A stretch of DNA of 64,000 bases from Molanna angustata (lineage: Eukaryota; Arthropoda; Insecta; Trichoptera; Molannidae): contig OY754969.1 in assembly GCA_963576475.1 (NCBI GenBank), positions 27,875,388 to 27,939,387 on the forward strand. The letters are read 5' to 3'. Shown here piece by piece: positions 51,250-63,297 of the stretch. Every line of letters starts with the position of its first letter. Position 1 is the first letter of the stretch. A program made the position numbers and the translations under genes. The notes beneath the pieces are model-generated. The model saw only the letters and a program-made list of their open reading frames with translations. It did not search any database and was not told the DNA's origin.

Positions 51250-51915
51250 GAAATAAATTCATCAATAAGCAAATGCTGGTCAGTGGAAAATATATCGTTA
51301 GACCCTTTTATACCCTGGGTATACGGATGTACGCAAAAATGCACACTATATTACCTTATAATGTATGAAACACGAAAAAATATTGTATGTTACCTGATAT
51401 ATGATATACAACATTTTTTCGTACAAAAAATGTAAAATTTAGAGTTTTTTTTAAAAAGCAACTATAGTTATTAAAATATTATAACAAAAAAAAACTCAGC
51501 CGGTAGATTTTCATATTCTCTTTCGACTGAAGTAAAAATCTACTTCATAGGCCTTGTAGTTTTTTAGTTACTTACAGTAAGAAATTAAAAAAGGGTTTTA
51601 CTAAAACTATTTTTAAAAGAAAAGTATTAAACAAATTCAAAATTCAAAAAACTCATGCAATAGAATAAAGATGTACATACAAACTGTTTCTTATTTCAAA
51701 GACGTATCTTTTGAGGGTATTAGAGAAATTATTTTCAAAATATACTATATAGCCTATTATAGCCTCTTAAGCATTGTCTTATTCGTCTCTTATTCAAGTC
51801 CATTTTTCAGGATATCATCTACATGATCTTTTGGACGACCTCGGTCTATTAATTCATTTCTTTCACTTTTATATATAGTTACTTCGACATGCGTCCCTTA
51901 TTAAATTTAGGTATA
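51250..51915. other. AT-rich DNA upstream of the K2P exon
   Basis: No exon for M1 and no repeat recognised. Confidence 0.4.
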
Positions 51916-51918
51916 ATA

Positions 51919-52871
51919 GGCCCGAGATTTCAGTTGGCCCTTAAATCGTTGGATTTGGTAATCCAAATTAAAAGTTTAGGGAAGATTAAAATTCATTCGC
52001 GTATTTCAGTGCAAAGTGAAACGTCAGTTACGTAATCTTCAACTATAGATATATTTTACGTTTTTCTATGGTTATTGTCTATAACGCATCTGTCAAAATT
52101 GTAATAACCTTAAATGATACGTGACGCGAAGCTGTGACTGAATATTATTTTATTATTATAACAACACATTATTTTATTTGTTTCATTCCACAGCATGTTA
52201 CTTTTTCAATTTTTTATACCGATCGATGTTTTTTTAAATTAAAATCAAACATTGTAGTGAAAAAATGTCATTGAATATGTACTACGTACGTTGTACTACA
52301 ATGCAAAATGTATGTACATTTTACAGATGGATATGGAACTAAGTGATAATGGTAAAATAGTGTCTTATGTAGAAAATTTAAGAATACACATTATATATAG
52401 AAACAGGATGGATCAATTTAAAAAGTGGGATGAAAAAACATCGCAAAAATAAAGTTGCGTGCCTGACGTTTCATTATGGCTGACAGTTTATTTCGTTTGT
52501 TGTCAGGCAATACCAAAGGCAATACATTATAATTATGTAAAAAAGAAAATAAATATTAAATACATGAACCACTTCTATATCAAGTCTTTTATTTTAACAA
52601 CAAAAATAAATCATGATTATAATTATTATGCATAGTTATTTGTAGTATAAAATGAAATGAAACATTAAAGCGTGCGGCGATTAGTACGCCACCTGGCGAA
52701 AAAGACTAGAAACAATACTTAACTCAAGATTAAGACACGCGATCCGCCAGAAACGTTGAGTTAAATATTTGTCGTTTAGTGACGTATTTAAGGGAAGATT
52801 AGGTACTGAAATACGCAATATTTTGGTTAAACTTGAGTTAAACTCCTAAGGGCCGACTGAAATACTGGGCC
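51919..52871. mobile_element. PIF/Harbinger-like non-autonomous DNA transposon
   Basis: The left end GGCCCGAGATTTCAGTTGGC and the inverted right end GGCCCAGTATTTCAGTCGGC match with few differences and continue with GGCCCTTA on both sides. A second GCGTATTTCAGT motif is found about 80 bp inside each end, in mirrored orientation. ATA flanks both ends (51916-51918, 52872-52874). A 3-bp target duplication and GGCCC termini fit PIF/Harbinger elements. At 953 bp with no long frame it is non-autonomous. Confidence 0.7.
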
Positions 52872-52879
52872 ATAAAGAC

Positions 52880-53300
52880 AGACGAAATACAACGAAACGC
52901 TTGGATCATGAATATTATGTCCTTGAGAAAAGTACATAAACATCTTCATAAATTTCTTAAATTGAAATGTCACATCTGAAGGAAATCTTTCCATATCATA
53001 ATTCTCATATTTTAAAAATGAGTATATATGTACATAAACTTATGAGTATTTCCTTACATAAATTTACGTAATTATACATATGTTTTTAACTTTTTAATAC
53101 ATACCTATATCATTAACTGAATCAAATACATATACAATAATATGAAGGTTTGAAGCAAGAAATCGTTTGATTTATCTAACGATCGAACGAACGCCTTATC
53201 TTCAGATAAAGTATGAGCTGGGTACTTGGACTCGTCAATTTTACACTCATAGTTCTATAATAATATAATGGACAATTTTTTACAGTCAATTCAATGCTGA
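52880..53300. other. AT-rich intergenic DNA
   Basis: No feature recognised. Confidence 0.4.
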
Positions 53301-53316
53301 AGTGAATGTAAATGGT

Positions 53317-53733
53317 TCACTCCAGCATTTCGTCCACAGAATAAAAAGATTTATCAACGAGGTACGTCTTCACTGCTCCTCGAAATTTATCATCATTCAG
53401 AGACTTGATTCCTTCCGGCAGCTTGTTGAATAGACGCACACTGAGACAAATAAAGTTTTTAGATAATTTTGCTAATCTGTACTCCACGGGTCGGATACTT
53501 CTCTTTGAGCGAGTGTTATAATCGTGATATTCCGAGTTCAGAGGGGTGTTGGGCATGGTTTTGCACGCATAGAGTATGCATTCATAAATATACATGTCAG
53601 GAAGTGTGAGTATTTCTAATTCTTTAAAATAATCCTTGCACGACTCCCTTGACCCCATGCATTTCAATGCTCTAATTGCACGTTTCTGAAGTATAAAAAT
53701 TCGGCTCCATTGTAGGTACTTAAATTCGTCCAA
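53317..53733 (-). pseudogene. CR1/Jockey-like LINE C-terminal fragment
   Basis: An uninterrupted minus-strand frame starts WSRIFILQKRAIRALKCM and continues YIYECILYACKTMP, HDYNTRSKRSIRPVEYRLAK and FICLSVRLFNKLPEGIKSL, closing with TYLVDKSFYSVDEML. HDYNTR followed by RLFN.LP is the usual C-terminal tail of insect LINE ORF2 proteins of this group. All catalytic parts are missing. The frame begins abruptly near 53735, so this is a 5'-truncated insertion; its short intact frame suggests moderate age. Confidence 0.75.
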
Positions 53734-53828
53734 TATAAATTATTGTATTGCTAATGTGAGAAAAATATCGAATTAAGATACGATTTTTTTTCCATTTGAT
53801 TTAAGATTTATATATTAAAGAATCCTTA

Positions 53829-53881
53829 TCCAACTGTCGATTCGTTCATGAGAATTCAATTCTCTTAATGAATCGACATTA
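53829..53881 (+). mobile_element. Solo HINE 5' end
   Basis: Only the first 53 bp of a HINE are present: TCCAACTGTCGATTCG, the palindrome with AGAATTCAATTCTCT, and AATCGACATTA. This is the subtype of copy 2 (13313). It directly abuts the start of a complete element of the other subtype at 53882. Confidence 0.75.
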
Positions 53882-54097
53882 TCCAACTGTCGATTTGTTC
53901 AGGAGAACTTTGTTCTCTTAACATATCGACAATGTTTCAAGCCAGGATACGCGAGAATTGTATGCAGAGGTCTACTTTTTTCACGGCTTTTCCAACTTTG
54001 AAGTCAAAAAACACCAACTTAGAGGCTTCGCAGCATATATGTTCCATACACGGATTTACTCAGAATTCGGAGTAGAACATTTCGTGTGTCTGTGTGT

Positions 54098-54138
<41 letters not shown>

Positions 54139-54951
54139 TGTGTGTGTGTGTCTGTGTGTGTGTGTCTGTGTGTGTGTCCGTCCCCCCCTTATAACTTTTG
54201 ATCCGCTCAATTTACAGAGCCTAAAATTTCAGAATATATAAACAGTTACAGGCCTACAAAACTTTTATACTCGGAATTTTGAATTTTTGTTTCAGTCAGG
54301 GGTTATCAACTTTTGAATTTTTATTTTATTTTTCCATATATCTCAGAAACCATAAAAGGTAGAACGCTGAAAATTGGTACAAACATAGACAAATACAAAA
54401 TCTCAAATAAGTTTTTTCAAAAAAATTCCAGGGTTTCTCAAACATTTTTTATTAAGAAAAATATTTTTTTATGATAAATTTATGAGTTTAACTGCCTATA
54501 TTTCCAATTTTTTTTTTAAATATCGAAAAAATCCGAAACACCCCAACTAGAAAATTTAATTTTCTATAAAAAATATTAAAATTGTTTCAGCACATCTCAA
54601 ATTTTTTTTAACAATTTTTATAAAAATTGAATTTAGTGACGACATTGCTTCATACAATTTGTATGGAAGTAGCCTACTCACAATATCTAAGAAGACTTAA
54701 TAATTTGATACTAATCTCCAAACATACATACATACCATCATGCTGTTTTCACATTCTGGGTAGGATCAAAGGACTGACCTCCATACTATCCTATCTTGAC
54801 ATACATACCTAGGTACATGTGTTATATAGAAAACCAAATATCTTAAAATATTAAATAATTTGTATTTATGGGTTTATAGTTTGGTACTTATTCTTCAACT
54901 GTACATACTATCACTATCGACAGTTGGATCTCATGTGTTACATGCAACTAG
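53882..54951 (+). mobile_element. Full-length HINE-like element (copy 5)
   Basis: A complete 1070-bp copy with TCCAACTGTCGATTTG start, palindrome, TG/TC core of about 95 bp followed by C-run, conserved TTTGATCCGCTC block, 3' ATCGACAGTTGGA, CATGT-GTT-ACATG hairpin and CTAG before T. Frames across the TG tract are low complexity only. Confidence 0.85.
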
Positions 54952-54954
54952 TAA

Positions 54955-56330
54955 ATATGTCAAATGGATAAGCTGCCCATAATATATTCGCCTGAGTTCA
55001 GTCAGAATTAGGTTTACTGTAAATGAACAGGCTGTTAATACCCAACTGTGAAAAATGAATAAAAAATATACTAATAAAGAGTTATATATTTTCAATGGGT
55101 TATTTATAATACCAACTCAAGATATGTATTTTTATAAGTGCTAAATATTATTTTTTTTTAACTTACTTGCACATTAATGTAACTGTATAAGTTTAAGATT
55201 AATAAATTGATTTATGAAACATGTTTATATAGAAATAAATTTGTCTCCTCTATAGGCTTCACAGATATAACGTTGTTTTCACAGGAAACTTTAGGCAAAG
55301 AACACAATTCAAACTTGGGGACATAGACAGTGGAAATGGTTGTTCTTTTACTATTTTTTATCATACCTTTTGGAATAACGAATTGTTGGCATAACAAATT
55401 TTACGACAACTCATACGTTCACACAAAAAGACAAAACGAATGAAAATATCTTGATGGGCTTACTTTTACGATCTCTTGTCAATTGGTTCATTTATTAAAA
55501 ACCAAATTGCCAAATCCGTAAGTTTTGAGAAATTTTTAAAATTCGAAAAATATGTAAGATAAAAGTATCGAAAGATGAACAAAGATTTTACTCTAGTGTA
55601 TTTGGTACGTAAAGAGAGATTATTGCCAAGTACCAACCTACCATAATATCTTCATTGAATTTGGTAATCTTTTGGGTTCCAATTGGCAACATTCCAAATT
55701 TATTATCTCTTCAACTTCCCACAGGTCAAGAGTTTCTCATTTAATGTTTGTGTTTGTGTTTTCGTACAAATGAAACCTTTTAAAATGAAAGAATACTGAC
55801 AACATAAAAGTTTCAAAGAAAAGAGCTTCGAAAAACGAGAATTTAAAGTGTAAAAAATGAAATATTTATTCGATTGTGGAATGTTATAACCGCACACTAA
55901 AACGTATATTTTTTAATAAAGTAGAGAACTTCAAAAGCTTATGTAAAAAACTATTTTTTTATTTAGTTTACCGACAGTTTATTCTTTATAAAACTTCACA
56001 AAAAAACTAAAGGGCTATTTTCTCTATTTCTTTATACAATAATGCACAAACTTGTATTGGTCTACCGGAGACCGTCATCAGAATCGGGGTTGTTGCGAAG
56101 ATTATCATCAGCATCTGCGGAACATCAGCGTCTTGTTTGTATCAGCATCAGTCTCCGTATTAAACGATGATATTTATTTATGTAGAGGGTGCGCGGTTTA
56201 TGGCACATAAACTATTAGGTACATTTGTATAAGATTGATTTTATTATTATTCACAAAAGTTACAAAACAATTAAAAAATTATATATCTTCTTCTTCTTCT
56301 TCTTCTTCCTTTTCATAGATCCGAAGATCT
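54955..56330. other. AT-rich intergenic DNA
   Basis: No gene recognised. Near 56070-56160 the base composition is less AT-rich, with repeated CATCAG motifs, but nothing coding is apparent. Confidence 0.4.
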
Positions 56331-56334
56331 GTTT

Positions 56335-56670
56335 GTACCGCTATTCTGTCTCCTGCGATGTGGACTGCCAACTGTCTCGCCATCTCTTTGGAGGTCTTTC
56401 TGGTGGTCTTCTTCCAGCTGGGTTCTCCTGAAGAGCGATACGTAGGAGTCTATTTTCACCCATTCTGCTTACATGTGAGCTCCAATATCGCCTCCGCTGT
56501 CTTCCCCATCTGACGATGTTTTCCGTACTACACTAATGTCTTTTTTCTTATTTCGGTATTTCGAATTCGGTCTCTTAGAGTGTTTCCGGTTATACATCTC
56601 AATGTCCTCATCTCTGATGTTCTCAGAAGAGATTTTGTTCTCGTTGTGTCTGCTCTGGTCTGGTTTGGTA
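56335..56670 (-). pseudogene. RTE-type LINE reverse transcriptase C-terminal fragment
   Basis: On the minus strand one frame reads SEMRTLRCITGNTLRDRIRN and another continues RRRYWSSHVSRMGENRLLRI and AGRRPPERPPKRWRDSW. E.R.LR...G.T..DR.RN, then R.W..HV.RM, then GRP.KRW.D is the standard order near the C terminus of RTE-like LINE polymerases. At least one frameshift separates the parts. The fragment lacks the catalytic core. Confidence 0.7.
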
Positions 56671-56702
56671 TTGAATTATATATCATTTAATTCAATACCA
56701 AA
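56664..56702. repeat. Perfect 15-bp inverted repeat
   Basis: TTTGGTATTGAATTA (56664-56678) and TAATTCAATACCAAA (56688-56702) form a perfect stem with a 9-nt loop, at the 5' edge of the RTE fragment. Confidence 0.8.
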
Positions 56703-56704
56703 GA

Positions 56705-57765
56705 AAACTGCGCAACTTTTGGAGATAAATTCACTTTTTGTCTGAATTTTTAAGAAAACAATTAAATGTCAATAATTTAAACTATACTGATGTCCATGGT
56801 AAAATATAAAAAGAATATATAAACATCAGTTGATGTGAAAAAAAGTGATCTACAAAAACACTAATCAGAATATTCAAATACAATTATGTAATGACGATTG
56901 ATATGTATGTTAAAAAGTAGGTATATAGGTATACATATTCTACGATACAGAAAATCGTTGTATTGATTTTTATAACATATAAACAGATAAAAATGTATTA
57001 TATTTACATTTAATGTAGGTAATTCGTGGAACCGGAAAGCTAAAACACAATTTAATTTATAAAATGTATTTTTAGGTATAAACGCATCCAGAATATATTT
57101 TTGAACATTCAATATACAGTTGCATGAGTATTTACAGTAACACAAATATTTAACATTACACGACTGTAAAAAAATACTACATTTCTTGTACATCTGTATG
57201 ATGCATTATGTGTATAAAATAAATACATTTACTAGCGAATTAGACGTGGTTGAAAATAATTACACATTATCGTTCGCGAGAAGTGATTTGTTCCGTCGAC
57301 ACGAATAAACAATATCAGCAAACACAATAAATTGGTTTGATTTACTTAGCAATGCCGAGTGATGTGTACCTACCATCAACAAGTTGAGAGGATTTATAAA
57401 TAATTGTTTATTTAAACACAAGAGAATGGAATGTTAGACAAGAATGCCAAACAAATTATATGTTACACGTTTTATTGACGGCAATCGAAAATCAATAGGT
57501 AATCAAACTATCCTTCTATGTGATTTATTAATAATTTTAGAAAATCGACATTAATAAGGATATAAATAAATGTACGATTTTCAAATACATTTTTAATATT
57601 TTGGGGTAGAAACATATAAACGAAATTCACACCTACAAAGGATCATCGACATTTTATTTCATAACCGCCGCATTTTATTTCGTGTCTCATTTTTTAAATT
57701 TTAAATTTTCTCATTTTGTAGATTTACAGAACCAACAATTTAAATTATAAATTGACAATGGGTAT
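56705..57765. other. AT-rich intergenic DNA
   Basis: No gene recognised. A frame at 56861-57193 on the minus strand is cysteine- and tyrosine-rich with no similarity that I know. Confidence 0.4.
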
Positions 57766-57769
57766 ATAC

Positions 57770-58077
57770 CAGTAGCGGAATTGCTTATAGAAGCCGAAAA
57801 TCTTGGCTTGCCTATGAATATTATGTGAAGAAATTCAAGACCTTATATTTTTTGTCTGTTTTATTGAAATCATAGTACCAACAAGATTTAAAATTGAACC
57901 GTATGTAGATGAGATGCTCGACAGGGCCACAAATGTAAATATTATGTTGGCATGTGATTTTAAAACATTTTCATGGCCACTCGAATGAACAACGATGCTG
58001 AAAAAACATAAAATTTTCGACATTTCCCAATATTCTTTCAGGGTTTGCCTAGTCCGAAGGTTCTAGGCACGCCCCTG
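57770..58077. mobile_element. Possible short hAT-like element
   Basis: Left end CAGTAGCGGAATTGC and inverted right end CAGGGGCGTGCCTAGA share the CAGNGGCG start typical of hAT transposons. An 8-bp target duplication, which hAT elements make, is not visible. The 308-bp interior has a 62-codon frame without recognised similarity. Confidence 0.35.
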
Positions 58078-58433
58078 GTTAGGTTCTTTTAAATAAGTTA
58101 AACTCAATAAGTCATATAATATTCAACAATGTTTTTATATAATATGGAATATGAAAAAAATAACATAAAAAATAGAAAAAAGTAAGTAGGTACTTTAATT
58201 AGTCATTTGCATCTGTACTACCGAGAAGGTATCTTCGTTACCGACCGACCAGTCAATTGTATTATTAAATTCAGGGGGGTTCTTTAATCTTACCCTTATC
58301 TTTAAAATGTATAAATCAGTATTCGATCATATCTTAGTCTACATTTAATCATAAAAGTTTGATAAGATTATAGTTGAGTATGAAATTGACATTAATTTTT
58401 GTATAAATCTAAAGTAATAAAGCAATCAATATG

Positions 58434-58436
<3 letters not shown>

Positions 58437-58478
<42 letters not shown>
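58437..58478. repeat. GT microsatellite
   Basis: About 42 bp of pure GT repeat. Unlike the other TG tracts in the window it is not inside a recognisable HINE. Confidence 0.9.
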
Positions 58479-58479
<1 letters not shown>

Positions 58480-58481
<2 letters not shown>

Positions 58482-59335
58482 TCTCACGCCTTTTGAAAAA
58501 CCAAGAGCATCTAAAAATCTAATTTATGTGCGAACGTGTACCAGTATACCTGATGCAGTGTCACGCAAAAAATAATGCGATTAAAATGCTGAATTTTAAA
58601 GATATTTCAATAATTATTTTTTTCATACAAAATTTTCCAAGTCATATCTGTCAAAAAAGTGTACATTTTGCACGCAAATATCTGTTAGTTTAAAAGTTAG
58701 AAGTACGTATTTACACGAAAAAAATATATTTTCAAGTATAACTTAGCTTTTAAGTGAAAAACATGGTGAATATTTTGTCTAATTATAATGTTTAACTTAT
58801 TTTTAAAGTAAGCGTTTTGTACAAATGTACATATAACCCCGCCATTTTAATATCTTTTCATACGATATTTAATTTTCCTACCGAATGAATATGTTCTTTA
58901 AAATAATATACCTTTGAAATAAATGTGATTATGAAATAATAAAATGAAACACAAGACATTACAGCAAGTTTTAAGACATAATATATTGTAAAAGTCTGTT
59001 AATTATTAGTAAAGATATAGGCGTAATAAAATTGCATAATTTGTTAAAAATATTTGATTTTTCTGACAATTTTCATTTTTATGGCATCGAACAAACCAAT
59101 GTAGGTACCTACATATTCAAAAAATGTCTCCATAACATTTGATATTTTTCACATGTTGGAACATGGTTACTATGGTAACGGACACATTCTGATATTCAAA
59201 TAAAATTTGTTATAAATCGAATTCGAATTAATTTAGAACATCATTGTAGGTAGGTACCTACATACCTAATACTTACTACTTAAAAACCAAGAATATACTG
59301 ATTTTGTATAGGAAAATTATTAAACTATTTTAGGT
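58480..59335. other. AT-rich intergenic DNA
   Basis: No gene or bounded repeat recognised. Confidence 0.4.
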
Positions 59336-59365
59336 TAACTACAATACACATTCAATATACCTACA

Positions 59366-60480
59366 AACTATTTCCTATAGTGAAATTCTTCTTTTTTCTA
59401 TGTAGACCTTTGGGTGATTTTTTTCTACAAACTATTTCTTGGGGTTTAAATCTTCTTCCTCTTCTTTTGTGAAGTCATTTGGGACAGTTCATAAATAAAC
59501 TATTTCCTATAGTCTAATTTTTCTTTTTCTTAATTTATGTAGACCTTGGGTGAGTTTTTATACAAACTATTTCCTATAGTCTAATTCGTCTTCTTCTTCC
59601 TTTATGTAGACCTTTTGGTTAGTTTTTAAATAAACTATTTTTAAACAAACTATCCTTTAGTCTAATTCTTCGTTTTCTTATTTTATGTAGATGTTGGGTG
59701 AATTTTATATAAAATATTTCCTATAGTTCAATTCATCTTCTTCTTCTTTTATGAAGACATTTTGGTCAGTTTTTTATATAATACATTTCCTAATGTGTAA
59801 TTCTTCTATTTCATCTTCTATGTAGACCATTGGGTCAGTTTTTATTACAAACTATTTGTTATAGTTTTATACTTCTACTTCTTTTTGTATTTATTTATTT
59901 AGTCTTTTGGATTGGTTTTATGGTTAATAGTCTATTGTAACGAAATATTATAAACAACATGCATACTTGATGAAAATACATAAAAACGAATGGGATGTGA
60001 CCAACACTAGAATCTTCTCATTACTTTTGTTCAATCAAATTTACACCATTTATTATATCATCATATATTGCTTAATTTTCAATAACTACATATTTCATTT
60101 TGATGACAATATATAAAAAATCGGGGTTGTGGCCATTGCTGGATCTTCACAACGTTTATATTCATATTAAAAACTATTTAACATAGCTTAAGTCTTCTTC
60201 TTCTGTAATGTAGACTTATGTGTCAGTTTTAAGTCTATCAGTTTTATTGTGCAAAACTATAATAAACTATATGCACACTTGACGAAAAATATAAAAACGA
60301 ATGGGATGGGACCAACACTAGAATATTTTCAGTACTTTTGTTTAATCAATTTTTAAACCATTTCCCATCATCCAAAATTACTAAATATTTAAAACACATT
60401 ATTTGCGTTCGATGACAATATATAAAAATAGGGGTTGTGGCCAAATCCAAACTCTTTACGACGTTGTCTTTTTATAATAA
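59366..60480. repeat. Degenerate tandem repeat region
   Basis: From 59366 to about 59930 roughly eight units of 60-75 bp share AAACTATTTCCTATAGT, a CTTCTTCTT-type tract and TATGTAGACC. Beyond this, a longer unit of about 310 bp recurs: AAAACGAATGGGATG and GACCAACACTAGAAT near 59980 and again near 60290. Each is followed by GATGACAATATATAAAAA and GGGGTTGTGGCCA. It is an old, diverged array. Confidence 0.65.
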
Positions 60481-60879
60481 GTCATATTTAAAATCATTTC
60501 CCATAGTCCATGCGTGCAGAAATTGTATGTGCTTATATATAAAAGCAAATGGATTGTGGCCATCACTTTAAGATTTTACACCGCTTAAACTCAATTAAAT
60601 TTCAAACTACTTTTCATACTACGGTTAAAAAAAATTATGTGTGACAATATTATGTAGGCATATAAACGATTGCTTATTCCTTCACTAATTTACATTCTTG
60701 GCCAACGGCGGGACATAAAAGCTAGTTAATAATATTATTCAATATTTATTTATTTGCTAAAGTCTGAAGCTGATCTTATTCTTATTTTAATCAACTTAAC
60801 GAGTAACCATGCAGTTTGCACAGCGCTCGAAGCCTATGTAGGTATAATTATTGTAAGACAACTTGAGCCAGACTTCCGG

Positions 60880-60985
60880 GTGCACAGAGCGCAAATTCGT
60901 GTCTTTTTGCTTGGTTGGTATAAATGCAAATCGCCCCATTTCTCGGCGAAATGGCTCAAGATATATGACGACAACATACAAAAAC
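60880..60985 (+). repeat. Dispersed repeat (second copy of 43820)
   Basis: GCGCAAATTCGTGTCTTTTT, GGTTGGTATAAATGCAAATC and ATGACGACAACATAC align with 43820-43930. A 103-codon plus-strand frame spans it (60754-61065) but looks like a by-product of the repeat, not a gene. Confidence 0.55.
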
Positions 60986-60989
60986 TTTT

Positions 60990-61830
60990 TATTTTTTCAA
61001 ATTTACAAGTATTCACCAATATCTTGTACCACGAACCAATGTTGGTGAAGTACATAAGCGATTAATCATGTAACGGTGTGAAATTTTCTTTCGAACCCGA
61101 CTCATTTTCTTTTATTACCGCATCATTTGTTTCTCATAGGTATAATTAAAATGGTTATGTGCGTTGTTTATGTACTTTTTCTTTCAGTTTCATATACTTT
61201 CATGGTCACTCGTTCTTGGCTCAGACTAAACCTTCTATCACTTCAATTCTACTAATGATATTAGTTTATGTATATTATATAATTAGAGGCAGGGAAGAGT
61301 CAGAGAGAGACTTGACGTTTGTCCTAAGATAATTTTAATATAATTTACAATCAAAATCTTTTTCATACACCCTTTTACACATATCCACACACGCAAACAC
61401 ACCCTCACATTAACAAAAACACAAAGACACCTAATAATTTTTTTCATGTACCTACAATTGTATTTTATATGTACTTTTTTATATTTTATTATGACTTAAA
61501 ATGTGTACTTTTGTACTTTATTATTTGTATTTTTTATATTTTTTTGTGCCTTAGATATTAAGAATTCACGTAGCTGAAATTTATGCTTACTTATTGCCTA
61601 GTATAACCTCAAAACAGGCTTTGCCTAGTGAGGTAATAAATTCCATTTATATATTTCATGAACAATGTTTTATATTTTACTTTATATTGTATTATGGAAA
61701 TTAATAAATAAAAAAAAAATATAAGGAAAGAAAATACGATAAAGAAAATCATAAAATAATGTCTTCTTAAATATGCATTTTTCTGACTCAAATTAAAATG
61801 GAATAATTCTTAAGAAACAACACAAAACAG
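60990..61830. other. AT-rich intergenic DNA
   Basis: No gene recognised. Confidence 0.4.
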
Positions 61831-61837
61831 AACACAT

Positions 61838-62008
61838 AAAGAAATACAATATAGGTACATATTAACAAAACTCGTATAGGTACCTAATAAGTATAAAGAA
61901 ATACAATATAGGTACATATTAACAAAACTCGTATAGGTACCTAATAAGTATAAAGAAATACAATATAGGTACATATTAACAAAACTCGTATAGGTACCTA
62001 ATAAGTAT
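61838..62008. repeat. 57-bp tandem repeat, 3 copies
   Basis: The unit starts AAAGAAATACAATATAGGTA and ends CTAATAAGTAT. Three copies in a row are identical by eye. 57 is a multiple of three, so the minus strand stays open and encodes three 19-residue repeats (LYLLGTYTSFVN...), most likely by chance. Confidence 0.9.
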
Positions 62009-62123
62009 AAAACGTAATTGAAAATATTAAAATAATTTTTTTGACGTGTCATAATATCAAGTCTAGGATAAAATAATATTAATTTAAAATTAAAAAAAAT
62101 ATATTAGTATCACTTCATTATTC

Positions 62124-62283
62124 ATAATAATAATAATAATAGGGGGTTTTATATAGCGCCATTCAATGATTCAATATCATTCCAAGGTTGCTGATAGTTT
62201 AGTGCTGTGCTGCTTTACGAACCATAGTTGTTTTCAGTCCTTTAGTGAAAGTGCTCTTGCATACATCTGGAGGCAGTGCATTC
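62124..62283 (-). mobile_element. 3' end of an L2-like LINE
   Basis: Minus strand: a coding remnant LPPDVCKSTFTKGLKTTMVR with a stop, then GGCGCTATATAAAACCCC and a TTA microsatellite tail. This is the same type of terminus as the element at 40440-41840, from a different subfamily. It is strongly 5'-truncated and abuts the dispersed repeat at 62284. Confidence 0.65.
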
Positions 62284-62551
62284 AGTAGCGTCTAGCCCCT
62301 GAGTTTCTTTTCTGCATTCTTAGGTTAGGTTTAAGTTTGTGTATAATAATAATAGCGACTCGCGTGAGCGAGTTGCTTTATAAATTGAATTATAAATTAT
62401 TATAAATTAAATATATAATATTCTTTTAATTTTTCGCATTTAATATAAAATTTCACAGCTCATTTGACTTAATACTACGAGATCTCAACCAATCAGAGAG
62501 CCAACCGGAAACAGAATGCAAACGGGTAGATTCAGATTGTAGACTCTAGTG
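62284..62551 (+). repeat. Dispersed 250-bp repeat (second copy of 20312)
   Basis: Begins AGTAGCGTCTA, contains GACTCGCGTGAGCGAGTTGC and TTTCACAGCTCATTTGACTT, and ends AGACTCTAG before T. It is collinear with 20312-20557, with a longer AT-rich middle and a small extra segment (CCAATCAGAGAGCCAA). Confidence 0.7.
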
Positions 62552-62554
62552 TGC

Positions 62555-63290
62555 ATTCCACTTAAATGGATCACACTAAAGTTTCGGTCATAGTAAGCCG
62601 CTAAGTTGACTCTGTCCAATTCCTTTAGAGAGTTGTTACTCTGTGATCCAGACGACCCGAGTGTGAGATGCCTCCCGGAGAGCTCTTTTCTCTAACACAG
62701 CTCTTGGTGCAAGATGTTTAAAGCTATTGGTGCTAGATGTTGTTTTTGCTCTCGTGGTGCTAGATTGTTTAAAGCATTAACACCGTCAAGTACGTGTTCA
62801 ACTATTTCTCCAAAATATCCAAAAATAACAAAATTATACGGCGATGTCGGGTCTTTCTAGAGATGGCGTTAGAAAATTTCCAAAATACGAAAGCTCAAGA
62901 AAATGCTTCCACTTAACTCTCTACTTTATCTCTAGTGAGGATCTTGCACAAAGTTAAAAGTTTCACCAGCTAGGAGGTAAAAGAAAGAATACAAATAAGC
63001 AAAACGTGGCACGTTATGACGTTTACTAAAAGCTTACGGTAGAGAAAAATCTTTATGTAAATTCCAGTTTCACCTAAACAAATATAAACTTCTGAGGTGT
63101 TGTGTTAGAAAATATGTCATAAAAGAAAATTCTTAAAACAACTAAGCTGACAGAATTATTTATATAAAATTTATGACCAAAATTTACGAATAAAGATCAT
63201 TTTTATGACTTACTATATTTTGAATCGATTTATTAAATTTCAGAAAAAATCAGAAGTTAGTTGTAATAATTTGAGATATTGATATATTTT
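62555..63290. other. Intergenic DNA
   Basis: No gene recognised. Around 62700-62780 three short repeats (GGTGCAAGATG, GGTGCTAGATG, GGTGCTAGATT) are seen. Confidence 0.4.
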
Positions 63291-63297
63291 GCATAAT

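Noticed and set aside
57835..58023. Membrane-receptor-like exon
   Set aside because: A hydrophobic frame of 62 codons inside a putative hAT-like element, without splice sites or a convincing family motif.
60754..61065. 103-codon plus-strand gene
   Set aside because: It overlaps a dispersed repeat also present at 43820, has no recognisable domain and several overlapping alternative frames.
61810..62052. Hydrophobic repeat protein
   Set aside because: By-product of three 57-bp tandem units whose period happens to be divisible by three.
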